Source: Ligula intestinalis (taxonomy: Eukaryota > Platyhelminthes > Cestoda > Diphyllobothriidea > Diphyllobothriidae). Taken from it: a DNA stretch of 64,000 bases. The number at the start of each line of letters is the position of its first letter. Position 1 is the stretch's first letter. Below, piece after piece: positions 40,901 through 44,869 of this stretch. Where the stretch lies: NCBI GenBank assembly GCA_036362985.1, contig JAYGXS010000001.1, forward strand, positions 15,748,810-15,812,809, written 5' to 3'. The notes under the pieces are model-generated. The model saw only the letters and a list, made by a program, of their open reading frames with translations, was not told the origin of the DNA and searched no databases. The position numbers were made by a program, and so were the translations under genes.

Positions 40901-42424
40901 TGGTCCATTGTCGCACGATGTCTCTCGCGTTCCAGTTAAAGTACATGCACCCTGTGTCTGACTTGACTTGTTCTGACTGTAACGTGCTTGTCGCAGTTAG
41001 CTTCCCCTCTCTCTCTCTCTGGCCAACCCCTCTTCTCTCTGTCTCACTCTTACGGGTTCCTTGGCTCGGCGTTCGACTTAGTTAGCAGTACAAGGCGGGT
41101 CATAACTGTCGACTTGAGCCCAAACTAGGCACGTTTCGGATAGTTTATCCAACTAGGCTACGACGCTGGACACCCACACTTAAGTGTACTTTGACTGTCA
41201 TTCTCATTTGAACGCAGCATTTATAAAACGGCCTCATCTAATAAATGGGGCTCGGAAAATGTTCGATCATTGCATCCATGCTCATTTTCAGTTCTCTTGA
41301 CCTAATATTACCGTGGAACACGATTGGACCAGAAAGGGAATTTTCAGTGTGTCTCCCTGGCCTCCTTCGTTATGAACGCTCCACGTAGGAATTATGACCA
41401 CCTCCCTCCCCGGTCGTAAAAAGGGATTGGATCTGTTAGTCGCGTGTTTTAACCGCGAGATTACAGGACTTATAGCATAAAGGCAAAAAGAGTGGAAGGA
41501 CGCAATAATCATCGCGCAACCGCAGACTGTTATGTTGTGTTATACCATAAGGTTCACATCGAGCGGACATGCGAATCAATGACCGACAAAATCTGAAGCA
41601 TAATTCGGACTGAGTGTATCGTCTCCCGTGTGTAAACTACTCTTGGGCTTAAACAAATCAGACTGAACCTATACTGGGGCCGCGCATGCACAAACATATG
41701 CTGGCTTTGCAATGGGTTGGCAAATTGTCACACGTGACTGTCCATAACTTTGAAACGGAGCACGACGTTGACTTCACAGCTCGACTCGTCAGCATGAAGA
41801 GCCGATATTTGAAGTTTTGCTCTGCGATGAGAACTCCTTAATCGATTTGGCGCCGGCGTACAGAGCTTCACGCACCAACTTGCACGCCGGCGTTGCTGGT
41901 CGTTGGTTAGCAAACCTCATCGCTGTCGACTGTTCTTTGCTGCTCCGATCTTTGCCGATGGACTCTCGCACGAATTTGAAAGCTAGGACGAATAAACAAA
42001 CGGTCCCGGTGCTCGAACAGTTTTCTTCTTGCTCGTAAATATTCACCTGAAATTCTAACATTCGCCTCCACGCGTGAAGAACAGCTTCGCTCCTCTATTT
42101 TTCACTTATTTTACTGCATAATAAAAAAACATTAAGGGAGCGGATCAGAGAACAACTGAAGTATACGTTCAACCCCGGGGGCTTTCTGCCCTAGGATTCC
42201 GACTGGTGGTGATAGGCGAGTCAGCAAGTGTTGCATGGCCTAATAACCAGTCGTTACGTTAGCTTTTTTCCTTCCTTTTAGCTAAACTGCACTCCCAAAT
42301 CTACTTAGAATTTGCACGAACACTGCTGAGTCTGGGCCACAAGGATTCCGCCGTTTATTACGCCGATTTAGCTGGTGAACTGGGCCGGCCAGTGCGCGAG
42401 GAAGCTGACTTCCTTTTGAGCTGA
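4876..42424 (+). CDS. WDR11: WD repeat-containing protein 11 (WDR11), whole gene, 25 exons
   Basis: Exons: 4876-4940, 4972-5041, 5083-5115, 6238-6391, 6426-6599, 6643-6853, 10049-10238, 10332-10580, 11284-11399, 12151-12316, 14089-14570, 16199-16307, 16979-17049, 18583-18747, 20492-20909, 23027-23297, 23922-23932, 28608-28677, 29050-29326, 30100-30404, 34904-35220, 38675-38752, 40016-40160, 40218-40310, 42282-42424. All introns are GT-AG, all phases agree, and the total is 4383 nt (about 1460 residues; human WDR11 is about 1224). The order of conserved blocks follows animal WDR11: KWAPENYYHD and LASADSSGRIIIW, then SRDLLAVLH, FSFDPF, LVYPREVVVFD, YLALLFENWPLEIWD, VERCLLTALLFGD, then the solenoid blocks TVKLLAANMISN and DACRYLETYNEWG, and the C-terminal ARTLLSLGHKDSAVYYA. 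In other animals WDR11 (beta-propellers plus alpha-solenoid) binds FAM91A1 for vesicle tethering at the trans-Golgi and affects cilia and Hedgehog signalling; I infer the same role. The exon 9/10 join and exon 17 are the least certain parts. Confidence 0.95.
4972..5041 (+). CDS. WDR11: WDR11 exon 2
   Basis: Encodes CGWQRLVAFANHCCISVVDL, matching the first WDR11 propeller strand (GWQ...VVxID in other animals). It lies only 31 nt after exon 1. Ends in phase 0 at donor GTGAGA. Confidence 0.88.
5083..5115 (+). CDS. WDR11: WDR11 exon 3
   Basis: A 33-nt exon encoding SLSLHKSPVVQ, equivalent to the LEKHKADVVKV stretch of vertebrate WDR11. Acceptor TTTTGCAG, donor GTGAGA, phase 0 on both sides. Confidence 0.85.
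6238..6391 (+). CDS. WDR11: WDR11 exon 4
   Basis: Encodes LKWAPENYYHDAKSP and LASADSSGRIIIWNVLSG, an unmistakable WD repeat of WDR11. I end it at the strong donor CG/GTAAGG (phase 1) because that joins in frame to CAIQW in exon 5; a GTACAG donor at 6365 is weaker. Confidence 0.92.
6426..6599 (+). CDS. WDR11: WDR11 exon 5
   Basis: Encodes IQWVPDQEISRDLLAVLHSD, KLILWNAQT and SSFSFDPF, all conserved WDR11 blocks. The upstream intron is 34 nt. Ends in phase 1 at donor GTAGGT. Confidence 0.93.
6643..6853 (+). CDS. WDR11: WDR11 exon 6
   Basis: Encodes FLFVEDFSWN and PSSPGRRVLFSG, equivalent to the ISDFSPSKPPSGPGKKVY region, then a basic low-conservation linker (KAIRATAKAMIGERFFGS). Preceded by a 43-nt intron; ends in phase 2. 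Confidence 0.9.
8450..8840 (+). mobile_element. Decayed LINE fragment (RTE-like 3' part)
   Basis: Broken reading in the + direction gives PKIHVYGAFVLCG..CWAV and then VKYTDFVANDSLHTRHDNI. This aligns with KIRVYRAAVRFVLLY..CWAMRVEDERK and VKYTDLVANETVRTRC in the copy at 24290-25050. Stops and frameshifts make it inactive. RTE-like is my best guess; the family was identified by this cross-comparison only. Confidence 0.6.
9201..9674 (-). other. Unassigned 157-residue reading frame
   Basis: An open frame of 157 residues with no motif I recognise, inside a WDR11 intron and antisense to the gene. It contains RTRVVARSRHK and has no membrane segment. It could be a fragment of an old repeat or chance; I see no promoter or homologous second copy in the window. 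Confidence 0.2.
10049..10238 (+). CDS. WDR11: WDR11 exon 7
   Basis: Encodes HIILVYPREVVVFDMVLCQPV and VGSIRLEQSSASFMR, matching the LLLYPREILILDLEVNQTVG block of WDR11. Acceptor AATTTTAG; donor GTATTC (weak), phase 0. Confidence 0.92.
10332..10580 (+). CDS. WDR11: WDR11 exon 8
   Basis: Encodes VYACRQADMLICLHVTGAIT, equivalent to the FCLHENGCITL repeat, then DLRYTKVGESKS, RILSMTVD and VTVATSDGRLQ (compare VVSDGRVM). Intron 7 is 93 nt. Ends in phase 0 at GTAGGA. Confidence 0.93.
11284..11399 (+). CDS. WDR11: WDR11 exon 9
   Basis: Encodes FFELEPKRPAGKVLADVG then WTLADLIGLYKNDDDENG. FFEL continues the DGR..WEL strand of WDR11, and the rest matches its VGVLQNKLPDLSLDNMIG linker. Ends in phase 2 at GTAAAT. 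Confidence 0.85.
12151..12316 (+). CDS. WDR11: WDR11 exon 10
   Basis: Encodes SQPPQLRLRLQGFYTG, then PAHFVLPLSM and HQSLIAIGTMRGSVQ (compare QPLLAVGTSNGSVLV). The acceptor CTTTTTTCCGCTAG fits exon 9 in phase. Upstream, the same frame reads LLALLSPLFSAS, like the conserved LLTGLLSGLPAP of WDR11, but an in-frame TGA at 12107 and the lack of an upstream AG prevent a simple extension. Confidence 0.75.
12733..12880. repeat. (CAC)n microsatellite, interrupted
   Basis: About 150 bases of mostly CAC triplets with scattered TAC and ATC variants. On the minus strand this reads as a glycine-rich frame, which is an artefact of the repeat. Confidence 0.95.
12880..13385. repeat. Dispersed repeat E, copy 1
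   Basis: Diverged but collinear with 34200-34670. Shared segments include CGATTTCCACCA, ACTCCACACAACAAGA, GCAACCCTCCAA and a GTCGACCTC block before CCGCCAGCAAC-like sequence. No protein or terminal inverted repeat is evident, so the class is unknown. Confidence 0.8.
14089..14570 (+). CDS. WDR11: WDR11 exon 11
   Basis: The largest exon, 482 nt. It encodes IWDAHTAKMWREYQVLNVP, then an Ala/Gly/Ser-rich insert, NFVVRLDLRTGQQQQVFSQR (compare ELQLVDLPTGRSIAFRGER) and IRLMRVSHLG (compare IEMIKVSHLK). The low-complexity insert helps explain why the protein is longer than human WDR11. Ends in phase 2. Confidence 0.93.
14571..16198 (+). other. WDR11 intron 11 (1.6 kb)
   Basis: Contains copy 1 of dispersed repeat F (about 15000-15490). 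I see nothing else identifiable. Confidence 0.55.
15000..15490. repeat. Dispersed repeat F, copy 1
   Basis: Shares AAGGCTAAGCTGGTT-like starts, CCCGGTTCCTTAG, TATTCTGTACAGAAC and ACTCGGCCTGG blocks with the copy at about 62020-62420. It shares its opening block and a TGGTGATTGG block with the copy at about 59835-60305. No coding capacity is apparent; its class is unknown. Confidence 0.7.
16199..16307 (+). CDS. WDR11: WDR11 exon 12
   Basis: Encodes QYLALLFENWPLEIWDAHKL, matching QYLAVVFRDKPLELWDVRT of vertebrate WDR11. Acceptor GCTTGTAG, donor GTATGT, ends in phase 0. Confidence 0.95.
16979..17049 (+). CDS. WDR11: WDR11 exon 13
   Basis: A 71-nt exon encoding TWSSANAQRPFGGSSGDTGS, equivalent to the LEWSPSHNLKSL stretch. 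It was needed to reconcile phase 0 of exon 12 with phase 2 required by exon 14, and fits both exactly. Donor GTAACC. Confidence 0.8.
17050..18582 (+). other. WDR11 intron 13 (1.5 kb)
   Basis: Contains a minus-strand Penelope-like GIY-YIG fragment (17497-17745). I see no other feature. Confidence 0.55.
17497..17745 (-). mobile_element. Penelope-like element fragment (GIY-YIG part)
   Basis: The minus strand reads RRKDKLSLVATHASSQGHRF and FDSMRVVGQ, then RRIDLPNAYLTL. This is the pattern (K..S..A.H....GH.F.F....VV) in the second half of the GIY-YIG endonuclease domain of Penelope-like retroelements, followed by the conserved short tail. Only this part survives. Confidence 0.65.
18583..18747 (+). 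CDS. WDR11: WDR11 exon 14
   Basis: Encodes GSDHLFSPDP, SLILCTSPLSLKLFTIEGSE and VDSVPISST, matching the REHFVFTDIDGQVYHLTVEG region. I end it at AT/GTTAGT because only that donor gives phase 2 for exon 15. Confidence 0.82.
18748..20491 (+). other. WDR11 intron 14 (1.7 kb)
   Basis: AT-rich, with no identifiable mobile element or conserved coding sequence. A short TTTA-rich run lies near 19630. Confidence 0.5.
20492..20909 (+). CDS. WDR11: WDR11 exon 15
   Basis: Encodes NNISCTSWRSPLIAFGTTDG and AVRNLQRKE (compare ITCIAWKGDTLVLGDMDGN), then a Ser/Ala-rich insert, AVRKLEFLTGS and LLVLCNAAVTVWEPMK (compare IAMYNDGAEVWDTKE). Acceptor GCTTTCCAG; ends in phase 0 at GTGCGT. Confidence 0.93.
21605..21650 (+). 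ncRNA. Hammerhead-ribozyme-like motif, family D, copy 1
   Basis: CTGATGA at 21612-21618 is followed directly by a 5-bp hairpin (TGGCT, loop ATTA, AGCCA), then GAAA at 21633-21636. A short ATG/CAT stem III and an AUC triplet follow, and then a TCAG stretch that can pair with the bases before CTGATGA. The order matches the hammerhead core (CUGANGA, stem II, GAAA, stem III, NUH, stem I). Stem I is imperfect here. Whether it is transcribed or cleaves is not known. Confidence 0.55.
22046..22672 (-). mobile_element. Decayed LINE fragment (RT C-terminal part)
   Basis: The minus strand gives DHVTAWSSDNGLLLNERKS and a SFRYLGETL-like block in 22481-22672, then a 128-residue frame with IDASILPLILYCSPV, DLLIIKRIIHMLSSAAGYSY and SVKNFVDRILSE. 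This is the region after the catalytic YADD of CR1/jockey-type LINE reverse transcriptases. The RT core is absent. A TTC tract immediately precedes it on the plus-strand right side. Confidence 0.75.
22673..22749. repeat. (TTC)n microsatellite
   Basis: About 75 bases of CTT/TTC triplets ending in CCT triplets. It directly abuts the LINE fragment. Confidence 0.95.
23027..23297 (+). CDS. WDR11: WDR11 exon 16
   Basis: Encodes FRFGDFPQSTLVDVTWST then CALLTADGSIRLALAGS, matching FRILDVDWCTSDKVILASDDGCIRV. Acceptor TATTCAG, donor GTAATC, ends in phase 1. Confidence 0.9.
23922..23932 (+). CDS. WDR11: WDR11 exon 17, 11-nt micro-exon (candidate)
   Basis: Eleven bases, CCAGTCCAAAG, lie between a long pyrimidine tract ending CTCTTAG and the strong donor GTATGT. 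Length 11 converts phase 1 of exon 16 to phase 0 required by exon 18, and it adds ASPK to the protein. I infer it from splice signals and phase only. Confidence 0.55.
24290..25050 (+). mobile_element. Decayed RTE-like LINE 3' fragment
   Basis: The + strand gives IDAARGVFSSLRKCV, TKIRVYRAAVRFVLLY, CWAMRVEDERKLEFI, LRVKYTDLVANETVRTRC, RISQAIRER, LPNWKGRRGGQLKTWLDS and, after about 24963, LSRSAAADRRAWRSTIQDI. These are typical of the C-terminal end of RTE-like LINE polyproteins. Frames shift several times. A foreign segment of roughly 90 bases (about 24875-24960) separates the last two blocks. Confidence 0.8.
24866..24935 (+). repeat. Hammerhead-like repeat (family B) inserted in the LINE
   Basis: GGATGAT, then a 7-bp hairpin (GGACTCC, TGTA, GGAGTTC), GAAA at 24898-24901, GCTCAG and AATAAAA, followed by ATTCCGGTGAT. 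This order matches the copies at 47056-47128 and 47975-48062. The CUGA box is damaged (TGGATGA in place of CTGATGA), so cleavage is unlikely in this copy. Confidence 0.5.
25858..25902 (-). ncRNA. Hammerhead-like motif, family D, copy 2
   Basis: On the minus strand: CTGACGA (25890-25896), hairpin CGGCT/AATA/AGCCA with a mismatched closing pair, then GAAA. Stems I and III are less complementary than in the copy at 49695-49739, so this looks like an older, decayed member. Confidence 0.45.
26378..27997 (+). mobile_element. piggyBac-type DNA transposon, internally deleted
   Basis: The element is bounded by TTAA at 26374-26377 and 27998-28001, the target-site duplication of piggyBac elements. Its ends are ACCATTACCTC and, inverted, CCCATTACCTC. 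A perfect 18-bp palindrome TGATCTCATATGAGATCA lies close to the left end (26393-26410) and about 130 bases inside the right end (27849-27866). A one-mismatch copy lies at 26733-26750. The transposase remnant (26877-27458) covers only the C-terminal part. At 1,620 bp the element is shorter than typical autonomous piggyBac elements (about 2.4 kb). It sits in sense orientation inside WDR11 intron 17. Confidence 0.88.
26877..27458 (+). pseudogene. piggyBac transposase, C-terminal remnant
   Basis: Two frames in the same phase (26877-27071 and 27081-27458) are separated by one TAG at 27069. They encode VRWLDNTCVNIGTNYYKVEP, then MGGVDKHDWW, IRAKKWYLPIFTRIVDM, VNAHTIYNL and LLSFRRAICQSYL. GGVD.HD..., ..RAKKWY.PIF and the FRR.I motif are diagnostic of the piggyBac (DDE_Tnp_1_7) C-terminal region. 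The end (GHIILKRSEQRRCQHKSC) is the start of the usual Cys-rich tail, cut short. The first catalytic aspartates are missing, so it is inactive. Confidence 0.88.
28608..28677 (+). CDS. WDR11: WDR11 exon 18
   Basis: A 70-nt exon between TTTTTCTCTAG and GTGCGC encoding LVDEPGSWVLNQDAWSLTDT then CPL. SLTDTCPL resembles the ELTEPVWCPYLL block of WDR11. Phase 0 in, phase 1 out, which exon 19 requires. Confidence 0.7.
29050..29326 (+). CDS. WDR11: WDR11 exon 19
   Basis: Encodes LIPSLLPNNVALLLRHLLQH then QPWLSQ, matching LVPRASLALKAFLLHQPW of WDR11, then a Ser/Pro-rich linker ending FFAALKK. Acceptor TTTCTGCAG, donor GTAAGC, ends in phase 2. Confidence 0.88.
30100..30404 (+). CDS. WDR11: WDR11 exon 20
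   Basis: Encodes TIVERCLLTALLFGDSYETA, FWRLAAYRLL, VERVNRFNQL and LCTQYLLMLG. These match LLQRCLLVSRLYGDESELHFW and the CTDQLLLLGQTD block that begins the C-terminal helical solenoid. Ends in phase 1 at GTATGC. Confidence 0.95.
30860..30878. other. GC-rich 8-bp perfect hairpin
   Basis: CGCGGCGC, loop TTC, GCGCCGCG. TAAGTTGAAG occurs on both sides (30845-30854 and 30906-30915). It has no T-run, so it is not a simple terminator; its function is unknown. Confidence 0.6.
33082..33665. mobile_element. MITE with CAGT ends and TA target duplication
   Basis: The left end CAGTAGTCGCCGGCTATTAA is the inverse complement of the right end (TAGCCGGCGACTACTG at 33650-33665), allowing one mismatch. TA dinucleotides flank both ends (33080-33081 and 33666-33667). 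CAGT termini with a TA duplication are typical of pogo/Tigger-type Tc1-mariner elements. The interior has no transposase; near the right end it carries several extra GGCTTATTAGCCGG-like blocks, including two in tandem near 33556-33593. Confidence 0.82.
34200..34670. repeat. Dispersed repeat E, copy 2
   Basis: Collinear with 12880-13385 in the same orientation (CGACGATTTCCACCA, ACTCCACACAACAAGA, GCAACCCTCCAA, GTCGACCTC). It lacks the CAC microsatellite that precedes the first copy. Class unknown. Confidence 0.8.
34904..35220 (+). CDS. WDR11: WDR11 exon 21
   Basis: Encodes NVHRACLLAASVYIQSLEAQ, STVKLLAANMISNNHLHEGV, ELLCMLG and DACRYLETYNEWGTAVWLAK. This matches the IKLVATNMIANGKLAEGVQLLCLI..DACRYLQTYGEWNRAAWLAK solenoid block almost residue for residue. 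Ends in phase 0 at GTGAGC. Confidence 0.97.
37050..37140 (+). repeat. Hammerhead-like repeat, family C
   Basis: CTGATGA at 37058-37064, GAAA at 37084-37087, then CGTCAGGCTAATG and CTCCCAGTGATCG, matching the block order of families A and B. The stem II region (37065-37083) does not fold well, so this copy may be decayed or use a longer loop. Confidence 0.4.
37500..37960 (-). mobile_element. Penelope-like element fragment (GIY-YIG endonuclease)
   Basis: The minus strand encodes EIGRTSRRLSKRVREHTPAW, GVNSSISAHLVDSNHRVD and AFRVIYKVP. IGRTSRRL..R..EH.P followed by S.I..HL is the GIY-YIG core of Penelope-like elements. No reverse transcriptase lies next to it, so this is a truncated copy. Confidence 0.75.
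38675..38752 (+). CDS. WDR11: WDR11 exon 22
   Basis: A 78-nt exon encoding CALEKADADEVMRRWAVHLA then SRANQK, matching the EECADVLRRWVDHLCSPQVNQK block. Acceptor CCTTTTAG, donor GTACCC, phase 0 on both sides. Confidence 0.95.
38753..40015 (+). other. WDR11 intron 22 (1.3 kb)
   Basis: I see no mobile element or conserved coding sequence here. It ends in a strong pyrimidine tract (CTTTTTTCCATCCCAAG). Confidence 0.5.
40016..40160 (+). CDS. WDR11: WDR11 exon 23
   Basis: Encodes SLAILVLVFLGQHDGVLNLL and HQLAARYLEACLECGSLKTD, matching SKALLVLLSLGCFFSVAETL and DRAALFVEACLKYGAFEVTE. Acceptor CCATCCCAAG is chosen over an upstream CACCAG because it restores the NQK-S junction. Ends in phase 1. Confidence 0.93.
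40218..40310 (+). CDS. WDR11: WDR11 exon 24
   Basis: Encodes GEKSVSDSALLCCLTSASDE then LFLTVLLWWR, a stretch with little similarity to vertebrate WDR11. The preceding intron is 57 nt; acceptor CTCCTCAG, donor GTGAGT, phases 1 and 1. If it is skipped the frame stays open, so it may be optional. Confidence 0.7.
40311..42281 (+). other. WDR11 intron 24 (2.0 kb)
   Basis: Contains a Penelope-like 3' fragment (41690-42045). The rest shows nothing identifiable. Confidence 0.55.
41690..42045 (+). mobile_element. Penelope-like element 3' fragment
   Basis: The + strand reads SHVTVHNFETEHDVDFTARL, then DENSLIDLAPAYRA, matching DHECNFTAAG and ENSV..CTELAPAYIA in the copy at 47344-48075. It is followed by a family-B tail: GATGGACTC, GAAA at 41978-41981, GACGAATAAACAA and GTCCCGGTGCTCG. 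The ribozyme-like core is degenerate here (TTGCCGA in place of CTGANGA). Confidence 0.65.
42282..42424 (+). CDS. WDR11: WDR11 exon 25 (last)
   Basis: Encodes LHSQIYLEFARTLLSLGHKD then SAVYYADLAGELGRPV, ending in TGA at 42422-42424. This matches the C-terminal AIYADYARSLKNLGFKQGAVLFASKAG helices of WDR11. Confidence 0.96.
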
Positions 42425-42648
42425 ATAGCCGCTGAGCTGTGCCGTTCCATACATGGTCCTATCACCGGCAACTTTTCCATATGACTTATTTTTTGTACTA
42501 TCATCCGTCCCCTGTTCTCTTCCCCCCCCCCCCGCGGAATTATCTGTGATTTATAAGGTCTACATTCCTCATTTTTGACTTTGGGTTCGATTATGACTTG
42601 ATGACGATAAACCTTTGCCGTGTTTTTTGGCCTATTTTATCAGTCGTC

Positions 42649-42654
42649 AATAAA
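42649..42654 (+). terminator. Candidate WDR11 polyadenylation signal
   Basis: AATAAA lies 225 bases after the WDR11 stop codon, in AT-rich sequence. It is the first canonical signal downstream. Confidence 0.6.
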
Positions 42655-43231
42655 CGCTTCCGATCTCTAGACAAGGATGCTTTCAAGCACTCTGTTGTCG
42701 TGAACGCACCTGTCTACCCTAACTAACTAACTAACTGGAGAACGTGCACACGCGAAATCTGGAAGTGGCTATCGGTATGGCGGAGTACGATCATTTGGGT
42801 TCCGATCAGTCTACAAATTGTAGACGTTTAACTACCGAAGCTTTTAAGTGGAACTTCCTGTGCACTCTGTGGTTCTGTCTCGAAGTGCAACAGAAGACAA
42901 CGGTCCATGACTGCGACCCATGCTCTTTGGCAACACTGTGTGACCCCTGCGTACTGTAAACTAAAGAAAGGCTGAGGTTAAATTTGTTGAACATTGCAAG
43001 TTAGGCTTGGAGAATAACCATCAAACTTGAAGCTCTGGAGCCTGGACGGATGTGGAAACCGATGGGAACCCCTAATGTACAATGATTGGTGACGATCTAA
43101 CCGTAGATCGCACGGCAAATAGCTGTGTGTGCGAGGGTTTTGACTAAACGTCGTCTTCAGAAACTGAAGCACCCTGCGCACGGATTGCGTTAGCGATGTG
43201 GTCGACGAGTCGATTGTACGCTACCACTCTG

Positions 43232-43410
43232 TTGAGGAGAAGAAGAAGACTCGATCGCTGGGACAATATGTTTATTCGCCTGACGTTTTGATATCCATCG
43301 CGGATTCTTCATCAGAGACATCTGATTTGTCTTTGATGACGAATCCGCGACGGATATCGAAACGTCAGGCGAGTTAACATATTGTCCCAGCGATCGAGTC
43401 TTCTTCTCAA
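43232..43410. repeat. Long hairpin: inverted pair of family-A hammerhead-like repeats
   Basis: The left arm (about 43232-43319) and right arm (about 43329-43410) are inverse complements with a few mismatches, separated by about 9 bases. Each arm is a family-A unit (CGATCGCTGGGACAATA, CGCCTGACGTTT, CGGATTC). The minus-strand unit (left arm) keeps CTGATGA but has lost the G of GAAA. The plus-strand unit (right arm) keeps GAAA but has TTGATGA. Confidence 0.8.
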
Positions 43411-44358
43411 TTGCTTCCTGGGACACGGATGTTCGCTTGTATTGGCTACCACTCTATGTTGGCCGCCATAAGTACCAGATGGTCTCTCGGGAAGTAAGAA
43501 GACAGGCAGGGCATAGGCGGTAGGAGTGATGGCCGATATGCGTGTAGCTAACTTGGTGTTTGGTCTCGACCTCGGCTCACTACTTCGAAGACGTCATGGG
43601 TGAGAGGAAGCCATTCAGAGCCATAATGTCTTTCATTGCTTCATCTCCTGTAAGCAGAATTGCGTTTGTGGCTGCTGTTGCAGCAAAGGTATACTCAAAA
43701 ATCGTAGCAACTGGTACAGCAAACAGTGGATTTGCTCTTCATTTATTTTGTCCCTCAGAAATGCGAACTTCATACTCCTGTCGGGCTAGATGGGCGAGAT
43801 TAATTAAGTTACAGAGTAGAAGTTGAGAGAAATTAATTCCATTAAAAAAGCAAAAGTAAGAACTTCATTGCTTCCATTCTGTCTTTGCTAATTAGGAAAG
43901 CTTGTCTTGTAACTTTTCGCGCTATCTCTGGGTTAACAGCCAACGCTAAGGGATAATGGCTATGGCTTCCGATCCCACAAACAGCTGTATAGTTTTTAGG
44001 CATACATCTCCTTAGTCCTCTCTAGCACGAATCTGAAACGAAGGTTTTGATAGTGAAAGATTTATGCGTTTGTGGAGTTTATTCATTTCGGAGGACTGAA
44101 AATTAAGGTTAGAAGGCATATCGCAGCAAAAAAGCGTACGCCATACCGCCATATAAGCCAACATCAAAAGGGAAGGACTTACATAGAGCAGATACTTGAA
44201 GGTAGTTACAAAATAGAAGTAGGATGAAAAATCTCTTACATCGTACGATGGAGTCAATTTCAGGAATAAACTGAAAGTATTGGTATTCGAATATTATACA
44301 TAATCTGCACAGTCGATATCACAGTAAGGAGGGGGTGGGGGGTGAAAACAAAAGAGGA

Positions 44359-44869
44359 CTATACAGGCAACAGAGTCTTGGGTCCAACTGGGATACCACT
44401 ACCTGAGGACATTCTTCCGCATCGCTTAAGACGCTCAGTTTTAATGTGTAACAGACTGCTGTCATGGAGCTTGTAATAAGACCAGATTACGAGTTGAAGG
44501 CAGCCCACAAACAGAGGCACGGAACAGGCCAGAATAAAACTGGCCTCGGGCAGCGTTGACAACAGAAACTGGAGTTTATCATCAACCTGTCTGGGTAGGT
44601 GAGTCACCGCGCCCATTGCCTCGTCCGAGGCAGAAACAGCAAGGAGAGATCCGGACTCACTGATGAGCTCCTTGCCGGTGAAGACGGAAAGCATACTGTA
44701 ACCGATTAGGGGCGCAAAGGTCTGACCTGGTCGACCGAGCAGGGAGGTCGCTCCGAACATGAGAGCTGAGAGCGGCTGGGCACGGTCGTTGAGCACAAAG
44801 TCCTCATCCACTAGGTCACTGATAATTTGCGAGAGGAGTTTGCAAACGCCTTCAGTAAATATTCTATTG
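44359..44869 (-). CDS. TMEM180: TMEM180 exon 5 (last)
   Basis: Starts after CTTCCACCCTAG and encodes NRIFTEGVCKLLSQIISDLV, DEDFVLNDRAQPLSALMFGA and GRPGQTFAPLIGY, then the last membrane segments (FILACSVPLFVGCLQLVIWS) and a basic tail. The stop is at 44359-44361. Confidence 0.96.

Larger units (their letters stand above)
42425..44358. other. Convergent intergenic region between WDR11 and TMEM180
   Basis: Contains the WDR11 3' end, a long hairpin of two inverted repeat copies (43232-43410), and TTTATT at 44078-44083, which is an AATAAA on the minus strand and a candidate TMEM180 polyadenylation signal. The 88-residue plus-strand frame at 43560-43826 has no recognisable family. Confidence 0.55.

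Noticed and set aside
43190..43426. Minus-strand protein frame over the hairpin (SLGQYVNSPDVSISVADSSS)
   Set aside because: It is the family-A repeat read as protein; the two inverted arms show it is a repeat, and the conserved pattern fits an RNA better.
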